Positions 42,922 to 54,159 of a DNA stretch of 64,000 nt are shown piece by piece; the first letter of the stretch is position 1, and each line of letters opens with the position of its first letter. Below the pieces are notes generated by a model. That model searched no databases, was not told where the DNA came from, and was given only the letters and a program-made list of their open reading frames with translations. The DNA lies in contig RPFO01000213.1 in NCBI GenBank assembly GCA_009746045.1, positions 6,182,654 to 6,246,653 on the forward strand, in the 5' to 3' direction. Made by a program: the position numbers and the translations under genes. Source of the DNA: Mesostigma viride (Eukaryota > Streptophyta > Mesostigmatophyceae > Mesostigmatales > Mesostigmataceae).

Positions 42922-45125
42922 ATGGTGCAGGAGGAACAACGGCAGCAGGATTTCCGGTTTCGGCAGTCTGCTGGGGGTTCGATTTCTCCTGAATTACGCC
43001 GTGTCGTTCGGGATCTATCTTTGTTGCTTGCAGATCGTCCGCCTGTAAATCGCAGCTTCGTGCAATTCGTCGACGACCAGGTCGAAGATTGGGAGCGAAT
43101 TCTGCGACACGTACAAACCATCGTCATTCCGGAGCACCGGAGCATCGACGACCTTGAGCAGGAGCTTCACGGGTTGGTCGGCATCCAGACGGTGATTACT
43201 GCAGTAGCAGAGCGAGTGCGGACGGAGTTGGCAGCAAGGCGAGGCGAGGTTGCGGAGGCAGCTGGCGCAGGGCGACACGAGTTTGTGCCGACAGTAGCGG
43301 GCGCGGGAGTACCACGTGCTTTCGCAGGCGGCATCGGCGACGAGGGTGTTGCAGCGGGTCCAGTTAGGCGTGAACGACGCGGAGCGGAGCATCACAGGCG
43401 GCTTGCAGAGGTCGGGGCGACAGCGGAAGCCATCGCCGGAGGACGCGCGCACAAGAGTCGGCAGGTTTCCAGAGCGAGTAAGAGTTCCTTTTCAGGAACT
43501 GCCCCCGCCCCTTCGCGTTCGTGTGACGCGTTGGGAGGAGTTTGCACCTCTTGGGTACGAGAGTGACCTTGAGGTAGGAGCAGGGGGTGTCGCTGGGCTA
43601 GGCGACGAGGCACTCGGCGACCACGAGGTGCCAACGTACAATCCGCGAGGTGCCAACGACGGGTTGTCACCTGTCTACTTTACCAACGGTGACGATTCAG
43701 TCATCGCGGGCCGACAGCGGGTCGACGACGGCGCAGCAGGTAGCAGGGTACCAGAGCTGATTGTGGTGAGCGACAGCGACGACGACAGCGACAAGGAGAA
43801 CCAGGACGCGCCTGGGGCCAGCCGTGGTGGTCTTGCCTGAGTGGTAACACTTGGCACTTTCCTTTCTTGTTCAGTAGCTTATATTGCTTTAATTGCTGCT
43901 TGGCCACTTGGCTGGCTGTAGCAGATCTGAACAGAGGCCATCATGGAGGATGGAGCTATCAACCAACAAGCGGGCTTTATGGGCTTCGGCGGCGCGGCGC
44001 TGGGCTGGATGGACGAGATGGACGCGATGGACGCGGTGGACGCGATGGACGCGGGGACGGCCAGGCGCTGGGAGACCAGGCTGAGGTGCCAGATAATCAG
44101 AGCCAAGGATCGCAGGGCGGGCAGCACGCGCCAGCCGCAGATCAAGCGGCGCCTAAGCGACCAACTGTTGCTGAGGGGTACGCGGTGCTAGGCCAGTTTC
44201 AGTCCATCAAGGACAATTGGCAGCCCCGGGATGCTGAGAGGATGTTAGAGGACATGAACTTGTACACGGAGATATACAACGGTGACAAGCTTCGCATCCT
44301 GGCGTCTAGTGCCTACATACGGCAGTCGGCGAGGCGGCTGTTCAAGTTTGTTCGGGAGCGACACGCGGCGGGGGACACCTGGCGGCGTTTATGACGCGAC
44401 TCAGGTGTTCCTGAGTGACAAGAGGACCATAGATGGGTCCCACCTGAAGCAAGAATACCTGGACTACAAGCCCATCAAGGGGCACTAGTGGTCCACGCCT
44501 TTGAAGACTTCGTCAAGCTGAGGGAGGACGCCATGGCCAAGGGCTTCTTCGTCGCAGATCGGATGGCCATGGGCGACTTTCTCAAGTCGCTGCAGCTGGA
44601 TCCGGTCACCATGGATAATGTGACCATCCACATGCGACAGGTCCATGGCTGGGCAGCCATGACGGATCAGTTGTATGAGTGTTTCAGCGGCAAGTACGTG
44701 GGGGTAAGCGCCCTCGTCAGAATGATGAGGAGGCCACTGAACCCACGGTTAAGTCCATGAGGGGATCGGGCCACGGGGGCCCAGCGTCCTCGAGAGGGCC
44801 TGAGACCTCTTCAAGGGGTCGAGGAAGGTCCAGGAGGGGGCGTGACAGAAGGGCTGGACGGGGGACCCCGCCGAAGTCGGGACATCCACAGTCCCAGTTT
44901 GACTTCAAGAGGGTGGGTGGTCCTCCCAAGGCTGGGCCCAGCAGTGGGACCTCACGGGACATCAGTCAGGTGGAATGTTATTTCTGCCAGGGGAAGGGTC
45001 ACTTCAGGAATGAGTGTCCCTCGTACCTGAGGCAGGAAGGTCAGAGCAAGCCAGCTCAGGGTGGCAGCAAGGACAAGGCTGGTCCATCCCAGGACAAGGG
45101 CAAGGGCAAGGCTGCTGATCATTGA
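42922..45125 (+). pseudogene. Copia gag region, several frame breaks, CCHC zinc knuckle
   Basis: 42922 onward: an acidic helical N-terminal protein (SISPELRRVVRDLSLLLADRP, ERILRHVQTIVIPEHRS), shifting frame near 43400 to a part ending in ELIVVSDSDDDSDKENQ at 43840. A second unit starts at ATG 43943 (MEDGAINQQAGFMG). Capsid-like parts follow in changing frames: QFQSIKDNWQPRDAERMLED, VYDATQVFLSDKRTIDG, HAFEDFVKLREDAM, and FLKSLQLDPVTMDNVTIHM. After ~44700 an Arg/Gly-rich segment ends with CYFCQGKGHFRNEC (CX2CX4HX4C). Frame changes lie near 43.4, 44.05, 44.39, 44.48 and 44.70 kb. Whether 42922-43840 is a separate ORF ahead of gag is open. No protease motif is seen. Confidence 0.7.
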
Positions 45126-48100
45126 TTGAGCCTGCACACATCCCTGAACCCTGGAGGGTGCCCCCAGGGGTGTGTAATGAAGCTGCTAGTGACAGCAGTG
45201 AGGGGCAGCCCCATGCTCTAGTGAAAGAGCCTATTGGACACGATGGGGCAAGCTTGGTTACCACAGAGAGTATGCCAGCTGTAGCTGCAGTGGTTACTCG
45301 CCAACGTGCCCGCCATGGCGGTGCTGAGCCTGAGGTAGGACCTGGTGATGTGGACCCAGGTGGATCTCAGAAGCATTCTGACCGTGCAGGACTGGCACAG
45401 GATGGTCAGGATGAGGATAGGGCTGGAGACAGTCTGACAGGCACGACCCTGGTGCCTCCTGTACATAAGGGATCTGTACATACCTTGAGTGCTAATAATG
45501 ACAATAAAAGGTTTTCTCTCTTGTATGACATTGCCTCAAGGTTGCATACCATGTTTGGCCATGCAGCTCAGTCTTTGCAAGTTGCTAGACGGCTGGGAGG
45601 AAGTGAGTTGTACTCCATCTGCCAACAGGTTGCTCAAGCTTGCAAGTGCAGGCTAGTTGCTAGAAAGCCCAAGCAGTCTCATGCCAGGACTCCTATTTTG
45701 CAGCCAGGCCATGTGCAGGTAGATATTCAGAGAATCAGGGGTTTGAAGCTGCTGGTGGCAGTGGACAGATATACCAAGTACAAGACCCTAGAGATCCTGC
45801 CTGACATGGAGAAGCCTACATTGATTGCTGCTCTGAAGTTGACAAGGAGCAGGTACCCTGGGTTGGAGTTGTTGCAGTGTGACATTCAGTTTGAGTGCTG
45901 TGAGAACCTGCCAGAGTTTCCAGAGTTGCTGATTACACCCAGGGAGAGCCACGGCCAGCAAGGGGTGGTGGAGAGAGCCATCCAAGAGATCAAGACTGTG
46001 CTGCTGGTGGAGAGGATTCCAAGGACGTCATCTGCCATTGTGACATCTGCATGGCTACGTTCTGTGGAGGACAGGCTGAACCTGAGGACTCCCATGTTCT
46101 TTGGTGACATTGCCATCAATCCTCTTATGCTGCATACCAGGATGCTGCCAGCTGATGCTGAGCAGGCATGGAAGGAGAAGCTAGAGGCCAAGTTCCTCAA
46201 GCTGAGGCAGAAAGACAAGGGCTGGAGTGTCCTAGAACCTAACGTTGGACAACAGGTTGTTGTGTGGAAGGAACCAAGCTTTCCAGGGAAACGTGGCAGC
46301 TGGCATGATGGGGTGGTGACCCGAGTAGAAGCCGCTGGCCATAAGTGCTGGGTGGCCATTGATGGCTCCCAAGCAGTGCACCGTCTGTCCTGGTCAAAGA
46401 TCCGTCCCCGGGGAGGTAATCAAGGAGACCTCTTCCAGGTGCCCGCTGGTGTACAAGGCGGGGGTGACGTGGAGCTTCCTGATCAGGGTGCTACAGCTGT
46501 ATCGAGCCCTCAGGGTGACCCTGGCCCGGCCCCTGGGGTACCTTCACATACGGTGGTTGGGCAAGCAGGCGGACAGGCTGCACCTCCGGAACGGCCCGAC
46601 ACCAGGCCTAGGGGTGTGCGTCTATCAGATATTGTACAGGCTTTGCAAAGAGCCAAGAAGGAGCCTAAGGTGTCCAAGCTTGTCCAGTTGGATGAACCTG
46701 AGGTAGCTGCCATGGAGATAGATACCAATGCACAGGTTTCTGTCATGGGACCTCAGCATACAGGAGAACTGCTGGTCGGAGAACCAAGTTGCCCCTGGGT
46801 GTCTGATTTCAGTGGTAGGACGCATCTAAGGGTGTTGGGAGAGGTTACTGCCCCTGTCATGGGTGTGGATGTGACCTTCCTTGTCCTAGAGGACTATGAT
46901 GGCCCTGTGATTTTGGGTCAGAATTTTCTGGGCAATCCTGGGATTTCTATCAGAGCTACAGCTCTGAGAAGAGATGGCTGGGGGATGATTCCCCTAGAAA
47001 ATTTCAGGACAACATTTCCAGTCAGGTGCAGGGCCAAGCCGGTCAAGGGTGTAAAATGGGATGAAGGGGAGGTGCCCCCAGCGGCCAGTTTGGTTATTCC
47101 AGCTGTGTTGCACCCCAGCAGTATTGGCATAACTCACAGGAGCCTTGCTGCACACTCTCCTTTGACATATGACCAGCTGGTCCAAGAGATGAGCTCGCCT
47201 ACTTTGTTTGAGGCTTGGAAGCTCGCCTTCTCCAAGGCATTGGAGGAGTGGTTGCAGTTTGAGTGTGCTGCACCAACAGACAGACGTCCCCCAGCATCAA
47301 GGAAGCTTGCTTTGAGATTTGTGCTGAAGAGGAAGGTTGTGGATGAGGTATCAGTGCCCCATGTCAGGCCTGTCCTGAATGAGTATCACGGCACGGGGAG
47401 TCTGCCAGGAGAGGAGCTATACACGCCAGGGATGCTACACGACACATGGAGAATTTTGCTATGTCTCTACGTGGGGTTGCTGAACAGGGGAGCAGCTATG
47501 TCATCAGTGCTGCTGGACTTCAAGAGGGCATTTTTAAAATCTGATCCAGAAGTGGCCAGGAGGGTGTGGAAGCAGGATGAGCCTTACTGTGTTGAGGTGC
47601 CTGCCATCTGGAAGCTGGAGCTGCATCAACAATTCCTGGTTATTCTGAAGGGCCTGGAAGGACTCAGGTCGAGCCCAATCATCTGGAGACTCACGCTGCA
47701 GGAAGCTCTGATCAGTGAGTGTGGCTTGAGAGTGTCTTCAGTTGATCCCTGTTTGCTGCTGGCCCAATGGGAGGGTCTGCCAGTGTATGCTAGTTTGCAT
47801 GGAGATGATCTGCATTTGCTAGCCCCCACGACCTGGCTGAAGAAGTTTATTCCTGTCATCAGTGGCAAGTTTTCACTGGGCAAGGAGCTGTGGCAGGAGC
47901 CCAACAAGCCTGTAGTGTTCTGTGGAATGCAGGCTACCCTGTTCAGGAGGGACGGGGAGTGGAGTATCAGGCTTCAGGCTGGAGGAGATTATAAACAGAC
48001 CATTGTGAAGGCCTTGCCAGAGAAGATCACCCAGGCTGCAGGACCTGAGTTGAGAGGCATGTGGGCCTGGTTTGCCAGCATCTGTGGTCCGTCTTTGATG

Positions 48101-48715
48101 GTCCATAGCAGAATGCCTGATGAGGTGCTTGAGGATGAGAAGCCTCGAGTCATAGCCCGGTTGGTGGAGAGTACCCCTGATCTGATTTTGTCTGGGATTG
48201 ACTTTACCCAGCCTATCACCTTGGAGATCTTTGTTGACAGTTCCATGGATGCTCGCCAGGTTACCAAGGTCAGGGGGAGATCTGCTGCTCTGTTTGCTTT
48301 TTATCAGAGCAGGGCAAGTTTGTTCAGCTGGTACAGCAGACTGCAGAAGAGGGTCTGTATCAGTTCAGATGTGGCAGAATGCAGGGCCATATGCGAGGGG
48401 ATCCAGTCCAGCCTGTACATAAAGGAGTTAATGCTGGAGCTGGCTTCAGTTACCCCTTGGACCTTGCAGATGGAGACGTTGTTGCTAACAGACAGCATGG
48501 GTATGGTCCAGTTTGTTCACAAGCAGCTGGCCAGGAGCCGGGACCTGGATTATTTGTTGCTGAAGGAGTTGGCCAGTTTGGTTGACTTGAAGCATATCCC
48601 TGGCGAGGAGAACCCTGCTGATGCATTGACAAAGCTGCCACACAAGGCCCCAGCCCAGTACAATGTACTGAGGAAGCTCATGAATGCTGACTGTCAAGTC
48701 GGTCTATCTGTCTAA
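45122..48715 (+). CDS. Copia-type pol: integrase, protease-like domain, reverse transcriptase, RNase H
   Basis: Intact 1197 codons. The frame opens at a TTG overlapping the gag stop (45123-45125), so fusion by frameshift or re-initiation is likely; the first ATG is codon 51. Domains: a pre-integrase zinc region with His142, His147, Cys167 and Cys174/176; the integrase core with Asp201, Asp254 and Glu284 (VVERAIQEIK). A Pro-rich linker (450-500) is followed by a retropepsin-like domain at about 528-612 with Asp534 (AMEIDTNAQVSVMG) and VILGQNFL at 596-603. RT has motif A Asp799 (LLDFKRAFL), LEGLRSSPIIW, and LHGDDLHLL with Asp895/896. RNase H has FVDSSM, DVAECRA, LLTDSMG and NPADALTK at the end. 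The protease-like domain follows integrase, unlike the usual copia order. Confidence 0.88.
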   Translation: MIEPAHIPEPWRVPPGVCNEAASDSSEGQPHALVKEPIGHDGASLVTTESMPAVAAVVTRQRARHGGAEPEVGPGDVDPGGSQKHSDRAGLAQDGQDEDRAGDSLTGTTLVPPVHKGSVHTLSANNDNKRFSLLYDIASRLHTMFGHAAQSLQVARRLGGSELYSICQQVAQACKCRLVARKPKQSHARTPILQPGHVQVDIQRIRGLKLLVAVDRYTKYKTLEILPDMEKPTLIAALKLTRSRYPGLELLQCDIQFECCENLPEFPELLITPRESHGQQGVVERAIQEIKTVLLVERIPRTSSAIVTSAWLRSVEDRLNLRTPMFFGDIAINPLMLHTRMLPADAEQAWKEKLEAKFLKLRQKDKGWSVLEPNVGQQVVVWKEPSFPGKRGSWHDGVVTRVEAAGHKCWVAIDGSQAVHRLSWSKIRPRGGNQGDLFQVPAGVQGGGDVELPDQGATAVSSPQGDPGPAPGVPSHTVVGQAGGQAAPPERPDTRPRGVRLSDIVQALQRAKKEPKVSKLVQLDEPEVAAMEIDTNAQVSVMGPQHTGELLVGEPSCPWVSDFSGRTHLRVLGEVTAPVMGVDVTFLVLEDYDGPVILGQNFLGNPGISIRATALRRDGWGMIPLENFRTTFPVRCRAKPVKGVKWDEGEVPPAASLVIPAVLHPSSIGITHRSLAAHSPLTYDQLVQEMSSPTLFEAWKLAFSKALEEWLQFECAAPTDRRPPASRKLALRFVLKRKVVDEVSVPHVRPVLNEYHGTGSLPGEELYTPGMLHDTWRILLCLYVGLLNRGAAMSSVLLDFKRAFLKSDPEVARRVWKQDEPYCVEVPAIWKLELHQQFLVILKGLEGLRSSPIIWRLTLQEALISECGLRVSSVDPCLLLAQWEGLPVYASLHGDDLHLLAPTTWLKKFIPVISGKFSLGKELWQEPNKPVVFCGMQATLFRRDGEWSIRLQAGGDYKQTIVKALPEKITQAAGPELRGMWAWFASICGPSLMVHSRMPDEVLEDEKPRVIARLVESTPDLILSGIDFTQPITLEIFVDSSMDARQVTKVRGRSAALFAFYQSRASLFSWYSRLQKRVCISSDVAECRAICEGIQSSLYIKELMLELASVTPWTLQMETLLLTDSMGMVQFVHKQLARSRDLDYLLLKELASLVDLKHIPGEENPADALTKLPHKAPAQYNVLRKLMNADCQVGLSV

Positions 48716-49463
48716 AAGCTGAGAGCTGGGTGCTTAAGTCTCTGGATATCAGGCTGGGAGCTTGATTGTACATAATCCTGAGCACACCTTGAGGGGTGAG
48801 ACATGTCTCTGGTGTGGGAATGTCTGACATTGTCTCTGATGGAGAGATGTCTATCTGGGGTTTTCATCTCAGTCTGAGGTTTCCCCAGATCTGTGGTTTG
48901 TGGGCGGGGTTCGATTCCCTGGTGCCGTCTTAAGGCGGAGTTTCACGGACTGGCTGACCCATCCACCATGCTGGTGAGGTGGCGACAGGTCCCCTGATTT
49001 TCCACGGTTGGAACGAGTAGAGGAGCTTGTGTTTTGCATGTGCTTCGCGTAGATGTTGTGTCTGGTTCGATAAGGGGCAGCAGACCGGCGCCGACTCCCG
49101 TCTGGGGGTCAGCAATGTTTTCTGATGAGCTGTTGTGGGTGATCTGTGGGGTTTCGCCTAAGGTCCTGAAGGTTGTACATACTTCTCAAGTTCTTAACTG
49201 AACACCTATGGGCTGCCACAGTTGGCCAACCTCTTGTACATGGGTAACACAACGAGCCTCCCGTGAAGGGATAGGGACTCATTGTAATTTGTTTGTGCTC
49301 CTGAGCCAGTATGGGTGCTATGTACATATAATAAGGAATCCAAGCTGACTGTCATGCCCAGCGGGTTGTGACTTGTAGTCTGGGGAGGATATCCAGTACC
49401 CATTGTGTGTGTTTGTATGTAGACTTGTGTGAGCTGCTACAGCTCAAGAAAAGAAAGGATTGG
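48716..49463 (+). other. 3' untranslated region and polypurine tract of the copia element
   Basis: About 750 bp without a gene. 49447-49463 (AAGAAAAGAAAGGATTGG) is a purine tract directly before the 3' LTR. Confidence 0.65.
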
Positions 49464-50160
49464 AGTTAACGCCAAGCGCATTGGCGTGATCCTGATTCGG
49501 CATATCTCTGCGATTCCAGCGGCACCGGAACGAGTTCATTCCGACAAGTATCAAGAAAGTTATGGCGTTCCGACTTCCCGGTCGCGCGCGAGCGCGAGCC
49601 GGCTGTTCTTCTAAGTCGGACGTGAATATTTGCCGACGACATATGGGGTCGACAGTAATTCCTGGGCTGACAGGAATTAGGTGCTGTACCTACGACGGTA
49701 TTGGATTAATACGTCGTACGCAGGAAATAGGAACCTTAACCTGTGGTCTGTTGGTACCGCAGGCTTAGTCCTGGACTTCTAGGTGCAGATGCAATAATCA
49801 CTGTGGTGACTGTACTCTGTGGTCACTGTGCCTGTATGGCAGACCTACTGTATAGGAGCTGGGCGCTGTACAGGTAGTGAATACTGTACCGGGAGTGTTA
49901 TTACTGAGCAGGCCTCCTAGGCTGCTCAGGACTAGCAAGCACAGTGCGCAAGTATATAAACAATAGGCCAGTGCCAAATGGGCATCTCTTGCGAGCCCGC
50001 CTCACGTGTTGTGCCTTGACTTGGCAAGCTCGTGTGCAAGCCTCAAGTGTTGAGCGCTGTAAACATTATCCGATTTAACAAAGCTCCGTTTCCAACCATA
50101 TTCACACATTGCTGTATTGCAACCATATCCTTCACATTGCGTGTGCGAAGAACGTTAACT
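49464..50160 (+). repeat. 3' LTR of the copia element
   Basis: 697 bp, partner of 42133-42828. Confidence 0.93.
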
Positions 50161-50983
50161 CCATGGGAGCCTGAATCCTCATCATTAATTACATAAATGC
50201 CATCCATGTACGTACACGGGCCATGATGACACCATGGGAGCCTGAATCCTCATCATTTACTATTCCTTGACATCCATGTACGTAGGCCAGCCATGGAGAC
50301 ACCATGGGAGCCTGAATCCTCCTCATTAATTACATAAATGCCAACCATGTACGTAGACAAGCCATGATGACACCATGGGAGCCTGAATCCTCATCATTTA
50401 CTATTCCTTGACATCCATGTACGTAGACGGGCCATAATGACACCATGGGAGCCTGAATCCTCCTCATTAATTACATAAATGCCAACCATGTACGTAGACA
50501 AGCCATGATGACACCATGGGAGCCTGAATCCTCATCATTAAAAAAATACATGCCATCCATGTACGTAGGCCAGCCATGATGACACCATGGGAGCCTAAAT
50601 CCTCCTCATAAATTACATAAATGCCAACCATGTACGTAGGCCAGCCATGGAGACACCATGGGAGCCTGAATCCTCATCATTAATTACATAAATGCCAACC
50701 ATGTACGTAGACAAGCCATGATGACACCATGGGAGCCTGAATCCTCATCATTTACTATTCCTTGCCATCCATGTACGTAGACGGGCCATGATGACACCAT
50801 GGGAGCCTGAATCCTCATTATTAATTACATAAATGCCAACCATGTATACGTAGACAAGCCATGATGACACCATGGGAGCCTGAATCCTCATCATTGATTA
50901 CATAAATGCCATCCATGTACGTAGACGGGCGATGATGACACCATGGGAGCCTGAATCCTCATCATTAATTACATAAATGCCAA
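50161..50983 (+). repeat. 70-71 bp satellite, forward array 3
   Basis: About 12 monomers, near-identical to 37000-37496 joined to 39826-40110. It is thus a segmental copy that lacks the 2.3 kb PAT-like insertion. Confidence 0.95.
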
Positions 50984-50991
50984 TATGTTAT
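50984..50991. other. Orientation switch of the satellite
   Basis: A forward monomer stops at AAATGCCAA and an inverted monomer begins AAATGATGAGGATTC after about 8 bp (TATGTTAT). This is the centre of the large palindrome. Confidence 0.85.
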
Positions 50992-53348
50992 AAATGATGA
51001 GGATTCAGGCTCCCATGGTGTCATCATGGCCCGTCTACGTACATGGATGTCAAGGAATAGTAAATGATGAGGATTCAGGCTCCCATGGTGTCATCATGGC
51101 TTGTCTACGTACATGGTTGGCATTTATGTAATTAATGATGAGGATTCAGGCTCCCATGGTGTCATCATGGCCCGTCTACGTACATGGATGGCAAGGAATA
51201 GTAAATGATGAGGATTCAGGCTCCCATGGTGTCATCATGGCTTGTCTACGTACATGGTTGGCATTTATGTAATTAATGAGGAGGATTCAGGCTCCCATGG
51301 TGTCTCCATGGCTGGCCTACGTACATGGATGTCAAGGAATAGTAAATGATGAGGATTCAGGCTCCCATGGTGTCATCATGGCCCGTGTACGTACATGGAT
51401 GGCATGTATGTAATTAATGATGAGGATTCAGGCTCCCATGGTGTCATCATGGCCTGTCTACGTACATGAATGGCATTTATGTAATTAATGATGAGGATTC
51501 AGGCTCCCATGGTGTCATCATTGCCCGTGTACGTACATGGATGGCATTTTTGTATATAATGATGAGGATTCAGGCTCCCATGGTGTCATCATGGCCCGTC
51601 TACGTACATGGATGGCATTTATGTAATTAATGATGAGGATTCAGGCTCCCATGGTGTCATCATCGCCCGTCTACGTACATGGATGGCATTTATGTAATCA
51701 ATGATGAGGATTCAGGCTCCCATGGTGTCATCATGGCTTGTCTACGTACATGGTTGGCATTTATGTAATTAATGATGAGGATTCAGGCTCCCATGGTGTC
51801 ATCATGGCTTGTCTACGTACATGGATGGCAAGGAATAGTAAATGATGAGGATTCAGGCTCCCATGGTGTCATCATGGCTTGTCTACGTACATGGTTGGCA
51901 TTTATGTAATTAATGATGAGGATTCAGGCTCCCATGGTGTCTCCATGGCTGGCCTACGTACATGGTTGGCATTTATGTAATTCATGAGGAGGATTTAGGC
52001 TCCCATGGTGTCATCATGGCTGGCCTACGTACATGGATGGCATGTATTGAGGATTCAGGCTCCCATGGTGTCATCATGGCTTGTCTACGTACATGGTTGG
52101 CATTTATGTAATTAATGAGGAGGATTCAGGCTCCCATGGTGTCATCATGGCCCGTCTACGTACATGGATGTCAAGGAATAGTAAATGATGAGGATTCAGG
52201 CTCCCATGGTGTCATCATGGCTTGTCTACGTACATGGTTGGCATTTATGTAATTAATGAGGAGGATTCAGGCTCCCATGGTGTCTCCATGGCTGGCCTAC
52301 GTACATGGATGTCAAGGAATAGTAAATGATGAGGATTCAGGCTCCCATGGTGTCATCATGGCCCGTGTACGTACATGGATGGCATGTATGTAATTAATGA
52401 TGAGGATTCAGGCTCCCATGGTGTCATCATGGCCCGTCTACGTACATGGATGTCAAAGAAAAATAAATGATGAGGATTCAGGCTCCCATGGTGTCATCAT
52501 GGCTGGCCTACGTACATGGATGTCTCAAAAAAAAATGATGAGGATTCAGGCTCCCATGGTGTCATCATGGCCCGTCTACGTACATGGATGTCAAGGAATA
52601 GTAAATGATGAGGATTCAGGCTCCCATGGTGTCATCATGGCTTGTCTACGTACATGGTTGGCATTTATGTAATTAATGAGGAGGATTCAGGCTCCCATGG
52701 TGTCTCCATGGCTGGCCTACGTACATGGATGTCAAGGAATAGTAAATGATGAGGATTCAGGCTCCCATGGTGTCATCATGGCCCGTGTACGTACATGGAT
52801 GCCATGTATGTAATTAATGATGAGGATTCAGGCTCCCATGGTGTCATCATTGCCCGTGTATGTACATGGTTGGCATTTATGTAATTAATGATGAGGATTC
52901 AGGCTCCCATGGTGTCATCATGGCCCGTCTACGTACATGGATGTCAAGGAATAGTAAATGATGAGGATTCAGGCTCCCATGGTGTCATCATGGCTTGTCT
53001 ACGTACATGGTTGGCATTTATGTAAGAGGATTCAGGCTCCCATGGTGTCTCCATGGCTGGCCTACGTACATGGATGTCAAGGTATAGTAAATGATGAGGA
53101 TTCAGGCTCCCATGGTGTCATCATGGCCCGTCTACGTACATGGATATCAAGGAATAGTAAATGATGAGGATTCAGGCTCCCATGGTGTCATCATGGCTTG
53201 TCTACGTACATGGTTGGCATTTATGTAATTAATGAGGAGGATTCAGGCTCCCATGGTGTCTCCATGGCTGGCCTACGTACATGGATGTCAAGGAATAGTA
53301 AATGATGAGGATTCAGGCTCCCATGGTGTCATCATGGCCCGTGTACGT
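50992..53348 (-). repeat. 70-71 bp satellite, inverted array 1
   Basis: About 33 monomers in reverse orientation. Several rare variants of the forward arrays recur here inverted, e.g. GGGCGATGATG at 40070 and its complement at 51661. Confidence 0.97.
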
Positions 53349-54159
53349 TGTCAGGATTTTAGATAATCCTGGTTGTGCCCGTTTGCTAGCCCATGTAATG
53401 TTGTGGCCAACTTTCTGTAAACGGGGGAATAATTAGGAATGCGTCCTTAATAATCGCTTCCGCCCACCGTATTTCTGGCCAAGATTGTGAGGGCTAGGTA
53501 GTGCTTGCCGTGTCCTTTACGGCGCTAGTTTTCTTATTGAAAACAGTTGAGTGAGTATACAAGTTAATCCTGTACCTCGGCACTATATACGCATATCATT
53601 TATGGACATGCTAGTGGTTGCATGAATTTCTATAGTGAACTATTGTACGTTTCTGGCGCTGCCTAGGAGGCGCTGTGGCCTAGTCCCCGCATGCCATAAC
53701 GTCGTGCCAACTAATGTTGGTCACCGTCACTTGTGGTGAAAAGTTTGCTCAATTTCGTACCGTCAGATTTGTAATGGATCAACGGTAGCAAACAGTGTAG
53801 CCGCCACTGAAGGACTTTGTCCCTTCCACATAATAAGTGACTCATGGTACACGAGAAATTTACCTTGTTGGTCCCCATGTGTATGGGTAAGCCCTAGTTG
53901 GGTATGGCTGCCTTGTTGGTAGCCTAAAGCCATGCTCTTGTTGAGTATGCAACAGTCTCTTGTTGAGATTGTGTAGTGGCATTGTTTGCCCAAGCCCATC
54001 CTTGTTGGATGGGATTGACCTCTAGTTGAGGCCTACCTCCTTGTTGGAGACCAACCCCAAAGTAATATATTTAATCAACCAAGCAATATTTTGTGGCTGT
54101 CATCACATTGGGTAACAAGGGGTCAAAAAAGATCTTTCCTCCTCCTCCGTAATTTAACA
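53349..54159 (+). repeat. 5' LTR of the non-autonomous LTR element
   Basis: 811 bp; partner of 55017-55827. 53861-54052 is a row of nine small hairpins. Confidence 0.95.
53861..54052 (+). ncRNA. Array of nine mini-hairpins with TWGTT loops
   Basis: Successive stems of 3-7 bp close over the loop TTGTT or TAGTT: e.g. CCCATCC-TTGTT-GGATGGG, CAGTCTC-TTGTT-GAGATTG, GGCTGCC-TTGTT-GGTAGCC, GACCTC-TAGTT-GAGGCC. Stems differ from one another while complementarity is kept. The array is repeated at 55529-55720 in the other LTR. Function unknown. Confidence 0.7.

Larger units (their letters stand above)
42133..50160 (+). mobile_element. Ty1/copia-type LTR retrotransposon
   Basis: 8028 bp, LTRs of 696 and 697 bp with AGTTAACG/CGTTAACT ends, and a 5-bp target duplication CCATG (42128-42132 and 50161-50165) inside a satellite monomer. 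I count about seven LTR differences, so roughly 99% identity and a recent insertion. It carries gag (several frame breaks) and an intact 1197-codon pol. Confidence 0.95.
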
